From Scilla litardierei (taxonomy: Eukaryota; Streptophyta; Magnoliopsida; Asparagales; Asparagaceae), in assembly GCA_030789695.1 (NCBI GenBank), contig CM061138.1:18548214-18612213 (forward strand): a stretch of DNA of 64,000 nt, read 5' to 3'. The translations under genes and the position numbers were made by a program. The notes beneath the pieces are model-generated. The model was not told the DNA's origin, did not search any database, and saw only the letters and a program-made list of their open reading frames with translations. Each line of letters opens with the position of its first letter. Position 1 is the first letter of the stretch. Shown piece by piece: positions 11,592 through 22,833 of this stretch.

Positions 11592-13123
11592 GTGTATTTG
11601 GCTTCTACACAGATTTGACATTTAGAGAATTCAGAAGAACTTGTAGCAGATATTAGATCTAAGTTATTTAATCTTTTAATAGAAGCAAAATTGACATGCC
11701 CTAGTCGGCAATGCCATAAGTCTAAAGATTCAGCAATATAAGCAACAACAGATTTATTCATTGAATCAGAAACTACATTCAGAACAAAGAGTCCATCACT
11801 CAGATAGCCCTTCCCAACAAAGTCTCCACTGCGAGAAATAATAACATTGTCAGCCTCAAAGACAAGTTTTAGACCTGCTTTGTTTAGTAAGGCACCAGAC
11901 ACGAGGTTGCGACGCAGAGATGGGACATAAAGGACATTGCTGAGGGAGAGAGTCTTTCCTGATGTTAGTTTCAGCATGATAGTACCTTTACCAGCAACTC
12001 GGGAAGCAGCAGAATTTCCCATGAAGACGCCGTCTGTGTCCGCAGCATCCTTGAAGTCATGGAACAGATCCTTGTTTGCGCAGAGATGTCTTGTCGCGCC
12101 AGTGTCTAGGATCCAATCAACGTTATTGGCCACCATGTTGGCTTCAACGATGACAGCATCAATGACTTCATCTGGTTCAGCAAGGTTGGCTTGAGCAGCA
12201 GAGCCACCTTGTTTCTGGGGTGGCTTTTGGGTTCCCTGGCGTTGAAAGCATTGGTAGGCTTTATGGCCAGGTTTGCCACACACATAGCATACAATGTTCG
12301 GCTTCTGGACCTTACTGTCTGGTTTGGTGAAGTGACTTGACTTCTTGTTCTGTCCTTGTTTAAAGGGCTTCTTCCCTTTATTGTTGAACCTGGTTTTGTT
12401 GAAGGGGCCAGTGGATTCAACGATGTTAGCTTTGACAGAAATGACAGGAGAAGAGTCAGGCTTATCTTTGAGGCGATTAGCCTCTTCGGTTCGCATATGA
12501 CTGATGAGCTCCTGCAGGGACAGATCTTTCTTCTTGTGTTTGAGATGGTTCCTGTACTCGGCCCAGGAAGGTGGGAACCGCTCCAACAGCACGTTCGCCT
12601 GAAAGATCTCGCACATCTTCATGCCTTCGTTGAGAACATCTGCGCAAAGGTTCTCGTAGATGTGTACTTGTTCCATGATGGGCTTGTCGTCGAGCATTTA
12701 GAAGTGGAGCCACTTGCCAACAACATACTTCTTCTTTCCTGCATCATCAGATCCATACTTCTTTTCTAGGGAATCCCAGATTAGTTTAGCAGACTTATGA
12801 ATCATATATAAATCAAATAAAGAATCCTTCATATGATGAAGGAGGTGACAGCGAACAGTCTTGTTGTCTTTATCATATTTCACAAGTTCTGCAGAAGCAG
12901 AAGAGTTGGCACGAGGAATAACAGCAATAGCATCACCATCAACAGAAGTTGGTGGAGTGCCTGAAGAAGGAGGAAGAGGGGGACAGTCTTTGAAAAGGAC
13001 GTAGTCAATTTCACGTTGTTCAAAAAACATCAATAGTTTTTGCGACCACCGTTTGTAGTTGGTACCATCGAGGGGTGCCAACTTGGACAGATCGAGGAAT
13101 GACTTGGAAGGAGTGACAGCCAT
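11592..13123 (-). pseudogene. Copia gag, zinc knuckle and protease (broken)
   Basis: Opens MAVTPSKSFLDLSKLAPLDG, a copia-type Gag N-terminus. A TAA at 12698-12700 interrupts Gag after GKWLHF; the same frame continues at MLDDKPIMEQ. A CCHC knuckle (CYVCGKPGHKAYQC) precedes the protease motif WILDTGATRHLC and the GAG-pre-integrase segment LWHCRLGHVN. The frame is lost at an A-run near 11585-11591, where one base appears to be missing. Gag would form the particle and the protease would process the polyprotein; this copy can do neither. Confidence 0.85.
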
Positions 13124-13149
13124 AGCAAAGTGAGTAGTTGTTTTTAAAT

Positions 13150-14006
13150 TGTTAGACCTGGAAGAAAAAGATCTATGGCTGCAGAAGAAAAACAGAGAGT
13201 TAAGAGACGAGTAAAAAACAAAATACGAATAAGAAGGAAACAGGAAACCCGAGACAGGGACGAGGAACTGCGTCGTGGCTGAGCCACTGCCTTGAAAACA
13301 ACTACGGCCCGACCGTGGTGGTAATCGGATGATGCCGGCTGTTCCCCAAGGTTAACGCAGTCACGTCTGGACGCGTCCACTCGCGGCCAGAAGCGTGGAG
13401 CTTGCACAGAGATCGATACCCAGGAGAGAAGAAATTTCGGTGAACGAGAGGAAGAAGAACAGAAGTTTTCGGTGGTTGAAAAAACCCTTGACGATAGAGT
13501 TTATATAGAAGAAAAGAATGACTGTAGGAATTCAGTCATGAATGCAGTCATTAAACAAAAAATGACTGTTGAGAATATTAACGCCAATTTAATGAAATAA
13601 AACGTACTGTGCCAATTTAATGAAATAAAACGTACTGGGCCTTTTGAATTCAAAAAAGTAAAATGGGCTAAAAAATACGAGTCAAAACTCGGGCACTCCG
13701 CGCGCGCACCCGTGAACCCCCCCCCCCCCCCCCCCCCGCGCAGGCACGACGCCAGCGCACACACGCTAAGGGTTTTCGGATCCGTCGCCCAGATTTTCCA
13801 TTCGGCCCAACCTGGATTGGGCTCGGCCCTTTGCTTGGGCTCATGTGCACGCGAGCTACCCCCAATTTCTAGCCCATTAACAAGTCCAATAGCCCATAGG
13901 AGAGAATCCTATTATATACCCACTCAAGGGTGTTGGCCTATCCAATGTGGGACTAAACAAGAGAGTGGGAGTGAACAAATGGCCAAGGGAGCCATTAATT
14001 CCAACA
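13150..14006 (-). repeat. Putative copia 5' LTR
   Basis: On the minus strand it starts TGTTGGAATTAATGG and contains GTCCCACATTGG and a TATATAATAGG box, then a second TATATAAAC near 13500; a candidate end is GGTCTAACA at 13150. No primer-binding site for initiator tRNA was found next to that end, so the 3' boundary is uncertain. A 20-bp C run lies at about 13718-13737. Gag starts 27 bp after the proposed end. Confidence 0.55.
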
Positions 14007-14179
14007 GCAAGTAGCTCGCCTCAGCTACCGGGAGTCGGCGATCTACCAATGACGTTGGATTCTTCGCCTCCGGAGCAGGTTCCTAGTCGCTCCAAGCCTC
14101 ATCGACACCTCACACTTGTAATCATTGTACCCGTGATTCCCATTTAATAAAAATTTAATTGTTGGGCGGACTTGACCCG

Positions 14180-14430
14180 CAACAACCATCAATGGTCAGA
14201 GCTGTCGACATTGATGACGAGCTTTAACTGTCAGCCATTGCCTTCATTTGGAGCCGGCGCTTTAAATGGAGAAGCCCAACGGTCAGTCAAGCTATCGTCT
14301 TAAATAAGAAAACGACCAGCCAAACATGAGGGCCTCCAGGTTGCTGGTCTAAAGCTTGTGGGCTTTACTGGATTTGTCCGCTCAAATAAACAACTGAGTG
14401 ATCATTGGATCATTCCAATGCAATAACATG
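14180..14430 (+). repeat. Dispersed repeat R, copy 1
   Basis: The stretch with CCCAACGGTCAGTCAAGCT and GTGGGCTTTACTGG matches, with substitutions, the region near 60360-60600, which has CCCAATGGTCAGTCGAGCT and GTGGGCTTTATTGG. No ends or coding capacity were recognised. The rest of 14007-14796 shows nothing else I can name. Confidence 0.5.
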
Positions 14431-14796
14431 TCCCATAACTGAAAATATGATCTGGTTTTGGATTCTTATCAACTATATTTTAGCAAGTCTTCTCTTTAAT
14501 GGCCATTTATCAAGTTGATCTCATAATGCTGACTTCAACCGTTTCTTGACAATATTAGCAGCCTTGTTGCTTCATTAGTATCAGTTCCCTGGCTGAATGA
14601 ATTTGATAGAAACATGTACGCCCCCTATGATCAATGTGATGATTTTTATTATGGGTCTTTGAGAAATTTCAGTTGACCCATCACTAGACAAGGTATCTGT
14701 ATTTTAGCCTTACAAACTGTCACTCTTGTTAAGATAAATGAAGATGAAATATGATTTGAATTACTTGATGATTATGCTTACAAGAATTATCACATA

Positions 14797-15815
14797 TCTA
14801 TATTACATTTGACAACTGTTTTTGAATTCTATGGCTGACTAGGACAAACATGTTGATAGAAAGACAGCTTGAATTTAATTTTGAGGAATGAATGGTTGAG
14901 ATGAGATTTTGTGGAAAGTTTTGGAGGGAAAAACATTGCTAGGAAAATGAAATTTTTTGGGAAATGAAAGTTTCTGTGGAATAGCAGAGTGCACGCAATT
15001 AATGCATTTAGGAAAAAAAACTTTAACTTGCACTTAATGCTGCAAATCACATGATCTCTCCCTTAACACGGGGCCCACCGTCTCTTCGACGCATGTGTCA
15101 ACAATATGAGAATAATTTCACGTGGGTGCCTTTGGCTCCCGCTAAATTTCTTTACGCTAATTTGTTGTTCTGCGTCGAATTTGTGGTTTCACGTCGAAGG
15201 CACTCGTGCCACTAAATATTTTTACGCTAATTTGGGAAAAAAATTTTAACTTGCACTTAATACCGCAGATCTAATGTTGCTGCCAATCGAGTGATCTCTC
15301 CATCAACGCGAGGCCCATAGTCTCTTCGACGCTTGGGAGCAACAAGACGACTCGATGAGAATAATTTCATGCGTCGAGGGCGCCCATTAAAATTTTTTTC
15401 GCCAATTTATTGTTCAGCGCGGAAGGGCGATCGTGCCAAATTTGTTGTTCTGCGTCAAAAGCGCCCTCGTCGAATTTGTTGTTCCATGTCGAAGGCGCAT
15501 GCATCGAATTTGTTGTTCCGCGCCTAAATATTTTTACGCTAATTTGTTGTTTTGCACAATTTTGGCTGTGGAAATAATGTTTTTGAGGAACAAAGATTTG
15601 CCAAATTTGTTGTTCTGCGTCAAAAGCGCCCTCGTCGAATTTGTTGTTCCATGTCGAAGGCGCATGCATCGAATTTGTTGTTCCGTGCCTAAATATTTTT
15701 ACGCTAATTTGTTGTTTTGCACAATTTTGGCTGTGGATATAATGTTTTTGAGGAACAAAGATTTTGCGGGGGAAAATCTTAAATTAACCGTGCCCGGGGC
15801 ACTGGATATGACTAA
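14797..15815 (+). mobile_element. Non-autonomous Helitron 1
   Basis: 5' end A|TCTATATTACATTT resembles the plant Helitron 5' terminus (TCT.TA.TA). 3' end: imperfect hairpin CCGTGCCCGGGGCACTGG, then ATATGACTAA, a CTRR terminus, followed by T. There are no target duplication and no terminal inverted repeats, as expected. No Rep/helicase coding sequence. The 3' half is a run of degenerate TTGTTGTTCCGCG..AAGGCGC units, with a block of about 166 bp duplicated (15434-15599 and 15600-15765). It is followed at once by (TG)11. Confidence 0.75.
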
Positions 15816-15838
15816 TGTGTGTGTGTGTGTGTGTGTGT
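15816..15838 (+). repeat. (TG)n microsatellite at Helitron 1 3' end
   Basis: About 11 TG units starting at the base after CTAA. Helitron 2 has TG tracts on both sides. Confidence 0.95.
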
Positions 15839-17016
15839 ATTACAAGAATCATGATTGGGCTAAAGAGCCCAAGAGCCAACACCAAAACCCAAGAGCCACC
15901 ACACTAGAACCAAGGAGTTACACACGAACCGAAGAGTCACGTTACTAGAACCAAAGAGACATTTGAGTATTTCCTATATATATTCATAATTATCTTAACA
16001 CCCACGCCCCTCAAACTCAAGGCGTAACCTTGAGTTTGGAAAGGAATTGCAATGACTCGAAAGAAGATTCGGGAGATGGCGGCATTACATGGCCGCGGAG
16101 TACAAGATGCAGGGGTTAGAGAGTGCATGGCGCAATGGCCATAGGATTGGAGAGGTCGTAGGGGGCCGATGAGGTGTCGCAAAAGGGCAAAGGCCGTTTA
16201 GGGCTGATGAGGTTCTGCAGAGGACGATGATGTGTCGCAGGGGGCAATGTCGCAGGGTGCCGAGGCTATAATAGGCCGATGAGGTGTCACATGGGGCAGA
16301 GGTCGCAGGGGCAGAGGCCGCTGGGGGCCAATGAGGTGCTGCAAGGGGTGAGGCCACTAAGGGCCGAGGCCGTATAGGGCCGAGGAGGCTGTGCTTTATG
16401 GATGAGGCTGTGATGTGACTCCAGTGATTGAGGAGGCTACATGACGATGCTGGGTCTTGGAGCATAAGAAAGGGAAGAGTTCATCTTTGCAACTCAGGTT
16501 GGTGGAGCTCGTGTGAGAGCTTGGGTTGGATCGTAATTTGGCATCGACGCGGCATTCTATTGAGTGTTTGGTGGGTATGGTCGAAGATGAACAATAAGTC
16601 AAAGAAGGCTAGTTGTAGGTGAAGTCGGAGTAGTTGTGGTGAAGAATCCAAAACCCGAACTGGTTGATGCTCCGAAACCCAAACTGGTTGATGCTCTGAA
16701 ACCCGACCCTACAGAGAAAAAGTTGAAATCAGGCATCCCTTCCATTGGTGAAGAAGCAGAGCATATTGGATGTATTGAACTGAATGAAATTAAGCTTTGA
16801 AGGAACATATTTGGATTGACGATTGGGCGAGGTTGATTTACGATAATCACAAGATGAAGTTGTAGGGATTGATTGGAGAATGATTGTCTCCCCTCCCCCC
16901 AACTTAGGAGCAAGGGAGAGTTAGCAACAAAAAAGAGATTGGGATCAAATAGCCCTAGGCTCGATACCATGTCAGGTTGTTTGACCGAGTACTAGCTAAT
17001 CATAGGCTATGGGTTG
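15839..17016 (-). mobile_element. Copia-like element P, copy 1 (pol-less)
   Basis: On the minus strand: a 5' LTR tail ending CCTGACA (16970), then TGGTATCGAGCC (16958-16969), close to the initiator-Met primer site used by copia elements; about 0.95 kb without coding domains but rich in GGCCTC/CCTCATCGGCC repeats; a PPT-like TTGAGTTTGAGGGGCGTGGG; and a 3' LTR starting TGTTAAGATAATTAT at 16000. Element 2 is inserted in the 5' LTR and Helitron 1 truncates the 3' LTR. The internal sequence aligns with copy 2 (32694-32821, 51829-51914, 56999-57202). Confidence 0.6.
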
Positions 17017-17311
17017 TGATCACTCCTCATTTTACACCTTTTTCCCGCATGTTTGCATGCCATTTAGATCGCCCAAATCATGTTTTTCACGATATATCGA
17101 CGATATTGCGATGCTTTTCACGATTTGTTGTTTTTGTCGCATTTCAGGTGATTTGGCGCGATTTGGAGTGATCTCGAGATGCGCTTACTCCAGACGGTCA
17201 CCGACAACCTCCCCGAGGGGTATTCTGCTGTTGGAGAGGAGCGAAAGAAGAACGGACGTCGCAGGAGCGAAGAGGAGGCCAAAATAAGCAATCTGGGCAT
17301 TTTTAGTGTCC

Positions 17312-17692
17312 CACTCGGCCGAGTGAAGGAGTCAATCGGCCGACCAGCGAGACACCGCTCGGCCGACCAGAGCAGACACGATTTACATGTGCACTCGGCC
17401 GAGCGACGGAGACCACATCGGCCGAGTGACGAGACCCCGTCCGCCCGAGTGGCGCCCAGACGAAGCCCTTCAAAAATCTCCAAGTTACTGTTTTTCGGCT
17501 GCCTGAGCTTCAGAAGACCCACTCGGCCGAGTGGATAATCCCGTCCGCCCGAGTACCATGAAGCCATCGGCCGAGTGACGATAACTCACTCGGCCAACCA
17601 GCCCCCGAAGTGAAGACCCCTGAATATCGAGACTTACTGGAAAATTTCAGGGTTTGCACTCGGCCGAGCGACTTTTGTCACTCGGCCGAGTG
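17312..17692 (+). promoter_or_regulatory. CTCGGCCGAG palindrome array in U3 of element 2
   Basis: About a dozen full or slightly altered copies of the 14-bp palindrome CACTCGGCCGAGTG at irregular spacing (examples at 17312-17325 and 17679-17692). The array ends about 80 bp before a TATA-like box. The 3' LTR has the same array about 9933 bp downstream. Binding of a factor or DNA structure is inferred from position and dyad symmetry only. Confidence 0.75.
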
Positions 17693-17774
17693 CGACGCGC
17701 TGCCTGTAGCGAAAATTGCGGAAAACAGGCTGTGCAGGGGTATTTTGGTCGCAGTTTTTGGACGATTTTGGGGG

Positions 17775-17785
17775 CTATTTAACCC
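17775..17785 (+). promoter_or_regulatory. TATA-like box of element 2
   Basis: CTATTTAACCC preceded by GATTTTGGGGG. It is the only TATA-like motif between the palindrome array and the hairpin leader; transcription would start about 30 bp downstream. Confidence 0.5.
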
Positions 17786-18170
17786 CTGTTTTTACCCTAG
17801 TTTTGAGAGCCTCTCTCTTAGATTTTTTGCAGCTTTTTAGATTAGCTTTTTAGTTTTATTCTTGTGATTGGAGAGGAGACAAAATTGGATTTTTGTTGGA
17901 TTAATTGAAGAACTCCATTGGTTTGCTCTTCTCTTCCCTAAAAATTCTATTTTTATTGCATATCTCAATATTGTGATGAATTCTATTGCTTATTTCATTG
18001 ATTATTTTTGTGATCTTGCTATGATTTGTGAGTAGTCTCCACGTCTTGGGGCGTGGGGATGAACCCTACAAGCCCTATTTCATATTTGTGATGAATTGGT
18101 AGAAATTGTGCTAGAATTGTTATTAGGGATTAGATTGGGATCAATTTACTACGGATGGCTAGGTATTCAT

Positions 18171-18473
18171 ATCGATTGGGATTTGCAAGAGATTGGATCC
18201 CAATTCGATAGGAAACCCTAGAAATCCGAATTGGGTTGGAATCGAATTTCCGAAGTATCGGTTTGCAAGAGATTGGACCGGTACTAGGGTTTCCGGTTCC
18301 AATTCTGTGCCAATACCCGTTTGCAAGAGATTGGACGGGTAGGAACTATCCCAAACTAGGTCGTGGACCGAGTTTGCAAGAGATTGGGCTCGGTGCACGA
18401 TTGAACGATGATGTTGATCCTAATGCTAGCTTCCCTAGGCTAGGGTTTGCAAGAGATTGGACTCGAGCCTAGG
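18171..18473 (+). other. Five stem-loops with an invariant TTTGCAAGAGATTGG loop
   Basis: Hairpins at 18171-18209, 18254-18285, 18314-18341, 18363-18398 and 18434-18473. Each has the same loop core (TTGCAAGAGATTGG) but a different stem: ATTGGGA/TCCCAAT, AGTATCGG/CCGGTACT, TACCCGT/ACGGGTA, ACCGAG/CTCGGT, CCTAGGCT/AGCCTAGG. The stems pair although their sequences are unrelated, which points to selection for structure in the RNA leader or DNA. Confidence 0.85.
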
Positions 18474-18837
18474 ATAGCTATAGACCGGTAACAGCGCGAG
18501 AGCGTGAGCTTGGTTCTACATTCAGTTGCAACTAGTTCATCCAAAATCTTATTCTAGCAATTTTGATGCTAATGAACCACATTGACGAAATACGGTGAGT
18601 AGCGGGGATTCCCCATTCCCTAGACGTCTTTTATTTGATTTGATATTTCCGCATTTTGTCTGACGATTGTGACAGGATCGCCAAAGGCAAATTTCTCTTC
18701 TTAAATAGCCAGGTTGATTGGAACAAGCACGGTCATTCGTCCTCCCTGTGTTCGATAACCCGCTCGCTGCTACACCGTGCACTTGCGGTAAAACTACAAC
18801 CGTTCTTTTGGGTTACGTCCCGGAGCGATCAAGTTTT

Positions 18838-18855
18838 TGGCGCCGCTGCCGGGGA
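18838..18855 (+). promoter_or_regulatory. Primer-binding site of element 2
   Basis: TGGCGCCGCTGCCGGGGA six bases after the 5' LTR, matching the tRNA-Asp type primer site used by Athila/Tat elements. Confidence 0.8.
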
Positions 18856-18891
18856 GGCGATTGCGTTTGATATTACCACCTTAGCTATTTC

Positions 18892-18893
<2 letters not shown>

Positions 18894-18926
<33 letters not shown>

Positions 18927-18931
18927 TCTAT
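18894..18931 (+). repeat. (ATT)n microsatellite upstream of element 2 gag
   Basis: About twelve TTA/ATT units between the PBS and the gag start. Confidence 0.9.
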
Positions 18932-18997
18932 TTCTTTATTTCTACCTAACCCTTCCACGGTACTAATCATTTCTTTGAAACTCTGTCTTCCCTGTGC

Positions 18998-21772
18998 ATG
19001 TACACGAGATCTACAGCGGACCCTGAAGCTATATTATTTGATCCCGAGATCGAACGTACCGCGCGGAGACTTAGAGCGGAAAGGAGACAAAATCCGGAAG
19101 GGCGGTTTATGACCAACCCGGAAACTGCGGACCAATTAGCGGCAAGAATGGCAAGGATAATTTCTATTCGAGATAGGCTTCGGCCAAAGACCTCTTCTAC
19201 GACCTCATCCATTGCCATGCCGGAGTTGGCGGCTGACAAGAACTTCGAGCTAAAGACTGGACTAGTGGTTCTGATGCAGCAGGATCCATTTCATGGGAAT
19301 GCCCATGAAAATCCTCACTACCACATCCAATTATTCTTGTCGAAGTGCGCCACATTTCAGATGCCGGGGGTCTCCATCGATGCCATCAGACTGCGTCTCT
19401 TCCCCTTCACGCTAAAGGACAAGGCACTCTATTGGTTGAGGACGCAGGCTGAGGGAATCTTCACCTCTTGGGACGAGTTGGCGGGTGCATTCATTGACAA
19501 GTTCTATCCGCCATCCAAGACAGTGAAGATCCGGAGCGCTCTTATGTCCTTCAAGCAAGGACCCCAAGAGACGCTCTATGAGGCTTGGGAGCGTTTTAAG
19601 GATCTGCAGCATCAATGCCCACACCATAGCATTGAAGATTGGGAGCTAGTTCATAGCTTCTACAACGGTCTCCAACCGGGGACCAAACAAATTATTGATG
19701 TCGCGGCGAATGGTGCTATCTTGTCAAAGACTCCCGAGGAAGTTACGGCCCTAATTGAGGAGATGGCCTCAAACAACCAACAATGGGGCGATGAGCGAGG
19801 ACACTCTACGTCCTCCTTAAAGCCAACTAGCATCTACGAAGCGAAGGCCGTAGCGGAGCTTACAAGCAAGTTTGATTCTCTCCACAAGGTAGTGGAGAGA
19901 TTGGAGAAGTTTATCACGGAGCCCCAAGGAACCCCTTCCACCTCCGCTCCGACGAACCAAATGAGTGATTGGCAAGACCAATCTCAAGCCATGTATGTGG
20001 GAGGAGAGCAAGGAGAAGGATCCTTGGAGCAAGTACAATATGTCACGGGGAACCAAGGATATTGGGCCAATCCGGCCACAAGAAATCATCCCGGATTCTC
20101 TTACGCCAACAATGAAGGAGCTTTGAACCCGCCACAACAACCACCTCAACAAGCTCGACCGCCACCACCACCCCAACAACAATACTATCCGCCGAGGGGG
20201 CCTCCACAACAAAATTTCCAACCGAAGCAACAAGTTCCACCATATAGGCCGCCCGGATACAATCAAGGGTGGAGGAATCAAAATCAAAACCCTCCACAAG
20301 CTCAACAACGATCCGACTTCGAAGCTAGAGTGGAGGCGTTTATGGTCGAGCAAAATAAGGTCAATGCTACCTTGAAGGCGGGGCAAGACTCCCTTAATAC
20401 CGTTGTGGCTCAAATATCGGAGCAATTGGCGTTGCTCAATCGGAACACTCAACGATTGCCGGCGCAACCCGAGCAAAACCCACGGGGCAACACCGGCCAC
20501 ATCAATGTCGTAGTTGCCGTTACTACTAGAGGCGGGAAGGATACCTCCCCCGCTATGATTCCTACCGAGGAGCCCGTGGAGGAAAGCTTGGAGCCAATTG
20601 AGCCGGTAGTTGAAGTTGATAAGGAGAAAGAGCCACAAGAAAAGGAGAAATCTAGAGCGGAGCAATTGATTGAGGAAAGGCGCTTCATGCCACCGGTCCC
20701 ATTTCCCCAAAGGCTTGCTAGGGCAAAAATGGAGAAAAGGCTAGCAAAGTTTCTCGAGTATCTGAGAGGAGTTAGCCTCAACATTCCCTTCCTCGACGCC
20801 ATCGTGGAAATCCCCACACATGCTAAATTCTTAAAGGATTTGATTTCGGGGAGAAAGAGGAAGGAGAAGATTATGCTAGCCGAGGAGGGCTCTTGGTTCA
20901 CCAAGAGAGAGAAGGAGCCGGCCAAATTTAAAGACCCGGGGAGCTTTCGGATTCCTTGCACCTTGGGCGACGTCCCTCTTCAAAAGGCGTTGGTAGATCT
21001 AGGGGCTAGTGTGAGCCTCATGCCTCTCTCCATGTTCTTAAGGCTAAACACCGGGACGAAGTTGAAACCTACCGACATGCGGATACAATTGGCCGATGGG
21101 CGAATAACAAGGCCGGTAGGGATAGCCGAAGACATCCCGCTTCAAGTCCCGGGGGGAATATGCTTGCCATGTGACTTCGTGATCATGGACGTTAAGGAGG
21201 AGGGAGATACTTCATTGATACTAGGACGCCCGTTCCTCGCCACCGCCGGAGTGATTGTCGACGTGTGAGAAGGTACCCTAACTTTGAATGTCGGCAACAT
21301 CGAGGTGGAGCTTCACATTCCTAAGGCTATGAAACACATGCCTTACCACAAGGAACTTGACTACGTGGACCTCCTTGATGAGGTGATAGAAGAGGCGATC
21401 CCCCACTCGATCGGCGCTCTTTTCGATGAGGATTTTGATGAAGGCCCGGATTTAGGCCAAGATGAGAAGATAGATGATTCCCCCGACTTCTCCGCTGAAA
21501 ATGATGAAGATGACGCTGATGTCGCAAGGATTCGAGAGCTCTGCAAGCTCTCGAAACAAAAGTCTCCGAAGAAAGCTCTGCCGGCACGGAAATCGGCGTC
21601 ACCGGTGAAGCCGTTGACCGGAGCAAACGCTAGCTTGGGGGAGCCTCCCCCCAACACTATTCGAGACGAGAGACCATCGAGGGAGAACACGCCACCGCAA
21701 CTTCCGAATCCAAGTGTTCTCCCCGGAAAGTTTGATGGGTGCATCTCATATGCACCAAACATCCCGCATTAA
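18998..21772 (+). pseudogene. Element 2 gag-protease polyprotein with one premature stop
   Basis: The first ATG (MYTRSTADPEAILFDPEIER) opens a 756-codon frame. Residues about 85-230 read as a retrotransposon Gag domain (HIQLFLSKCATFQMPGVSID, LYWLRTQAEGIFTSWDEL, FYNGLQPGTKQIIDVAA), followed by a Pro/Gln-rich spacer (about 380-440). The protease has the Athila-type VDLGASVSLMPLSM motif (D-L-G-A) near residue 667 and LILGRPFLATAG. TGA at 21266-21268 interrupts; the same frame continues for 168 codons (EGTLTLNVGNIEVELHIPKA), so CGA or CAA mutated to TGA is likely. No CCHC knuckle and no RT follow. Gag would form particles and the protease would mature them. Confidence 0.88.
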
Positions 21773-22090
21773 TTGAAAATCATAGGGGGTCGAGCTCACG
21801 ACCTTAAACGAGCGCTTGTCGGGAGGCAACCCGACGGTTATTGCTTTATTTTTACTTTTTCTTTATTTTTGTTTTAGAAATTTTTAGTGTTTTGAGTCGT
21901 TCGCCCAAAAATTTTGTGATAACGGGTCCTATTTTTCTTGACAGGAGAGGAGATAGGTAAATCCATAATGAGGAAGATGAACGAGACGACGAGGAGCCCC
22001 CCAGGAAGACACTCGATGCTTAGGAGAAAGATGAAATCGACTGGAGGAAGAAAGACGAAGTTTAGAGCCCAAACGAAGACAAACAGCAGA

Positions 22091-22455
22091 ACACAATGCT
22101 CACTCGGCCGAGTATACTAGTCACTCGGCCGAGTACACAAGTTCGTCCGGCCGAGCCGCTCACGAACGAGGGAAGTCTGTTGTACCCAACTCTCTGTTTA
22201 TTTTCCTGATTTCAGTATAATTGCCACTCGGCCGAGTCCATATTCTCACTCGGCCGAGTAAAACTGATACGCTCCTAGGGCGAGTCTTGCCGAGTAGCTT
22301 GAGCCACTCGGCCGAATGGACTTACTCCACTCGGCCGAGGCTGGCAAGGCCACTTGGCCGAAGCGTAAGCAAGGAGGATATTTCAATTGATATCACTCGG
22401 CCGAGTGCCCTAGTCACTCGGCCGAGTCGTAACTTCTACTAAATAAGTGGCCGAG
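22091..22455 (+). promoter_or_regulatory. Second CTCGGCCGAG palindrome array, upstream of element 2 ORF2
   Basis: About ten copies of CACTCGGCCGAGT or close variants (for example near 22091, 22118, 22226, 22247, 22393 and 22412), followed by a possible TATA-like CTAAATAAG at about 22438-22446. ORF2 starts 380 bp further on. The layout copies that of the LTR promoter, which suggests a separate ORF2 promoter; this is inference. Confidence 0.65.
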
Positions 22456-22833
22456 GGGGGGCACATTTTTCGAAACGAAAAAAAATTCCCAAACCGTGCG
22501 ACCCCTCAGCTCCCCTCGCCCGCTCGCCTCACACACAGCCCCCACTCGCCCGACCGGCCACCTCGCACCGCCGCTCGGCCAGCCACCGCCGGCCGACCAC
22601 CCGCCGTGACTCGCCCGAGTCGCCGCCGGCGGCCGCCGCTCCGATCATCTCCGGTTGTTTTGGGGAGCTTAGGGGAGCCCCGGGGAGCTTCTACGGACTG
22701 AATTGGGCTTCGTGGAGGCGCTGACTTCGCACGCTTCCATTATTTTGCACTCGCAGCGTGTCTGGGTACACTCTTTCCATTCTTTTGCACACGCCGCACT
22801 TTTTACACTTTTCGGCGCGCGCTCGGGGCCGAT

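Larger units (their letters stand above)
9379..14006 (-). mobile_element. Degenerate Ty1/copia element, 3' part cut off by the element 1 array
   Basis: Minus-strand order is putative 5' LTR, gag, protease, GAG-pre-integrase, integrase, RT, RNase H, the Ty1/copia order. It carries two in-frame stops, two 1-bp deletions and the element 1 insertion, so it cannot be autonomous. Motifs resemble the Tork/TAR side of copia, but the lineage is not certain. The 3' LTR would lie left of the window. Confidence 0.85.
17017..18831 (+). repeat. Element 2 5' LTR
   Basis: From the left: about 150 bp of T-rich sequence, TTTCAGGTGATTTGG, a palindrome array (17312-17692), a TATA-like CTATTTAACCC (17775-17785), a leader with five hairpins (18171-18473) and a terminal part with TACACCGTGCACTTGCGG, a phrase shared with the LTR at 58013. 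Confidence 0.93.

Noticed and set aside
13718..13737. Poly-C tract as a G-quadruplex switch in the copia LTR
   Set aside because: A single homopolymer of about 20 bases, likely slippage or assembly noise; no repeated G-tract pattern.
15433..15948. 171-codon ORF in Helitron 1
   Set aside because: Arises from repeated TTGTTGTTC units and runs into the TG tract; no Rep or helicase motif.
18171..18473. CRISPR-like array
   Set aside because: The constant 15-base segments are loops with paired flanks inside a plant LTR and occur in both LTRs; there are no cas genes and the DNA is eukaryotic.
19817..20710. 297-codon minus-strand ORF
   Set aside because: Antisense shadow of the element 2 gag-protease frame, Leu/Arg-rich without any recognisable motif.
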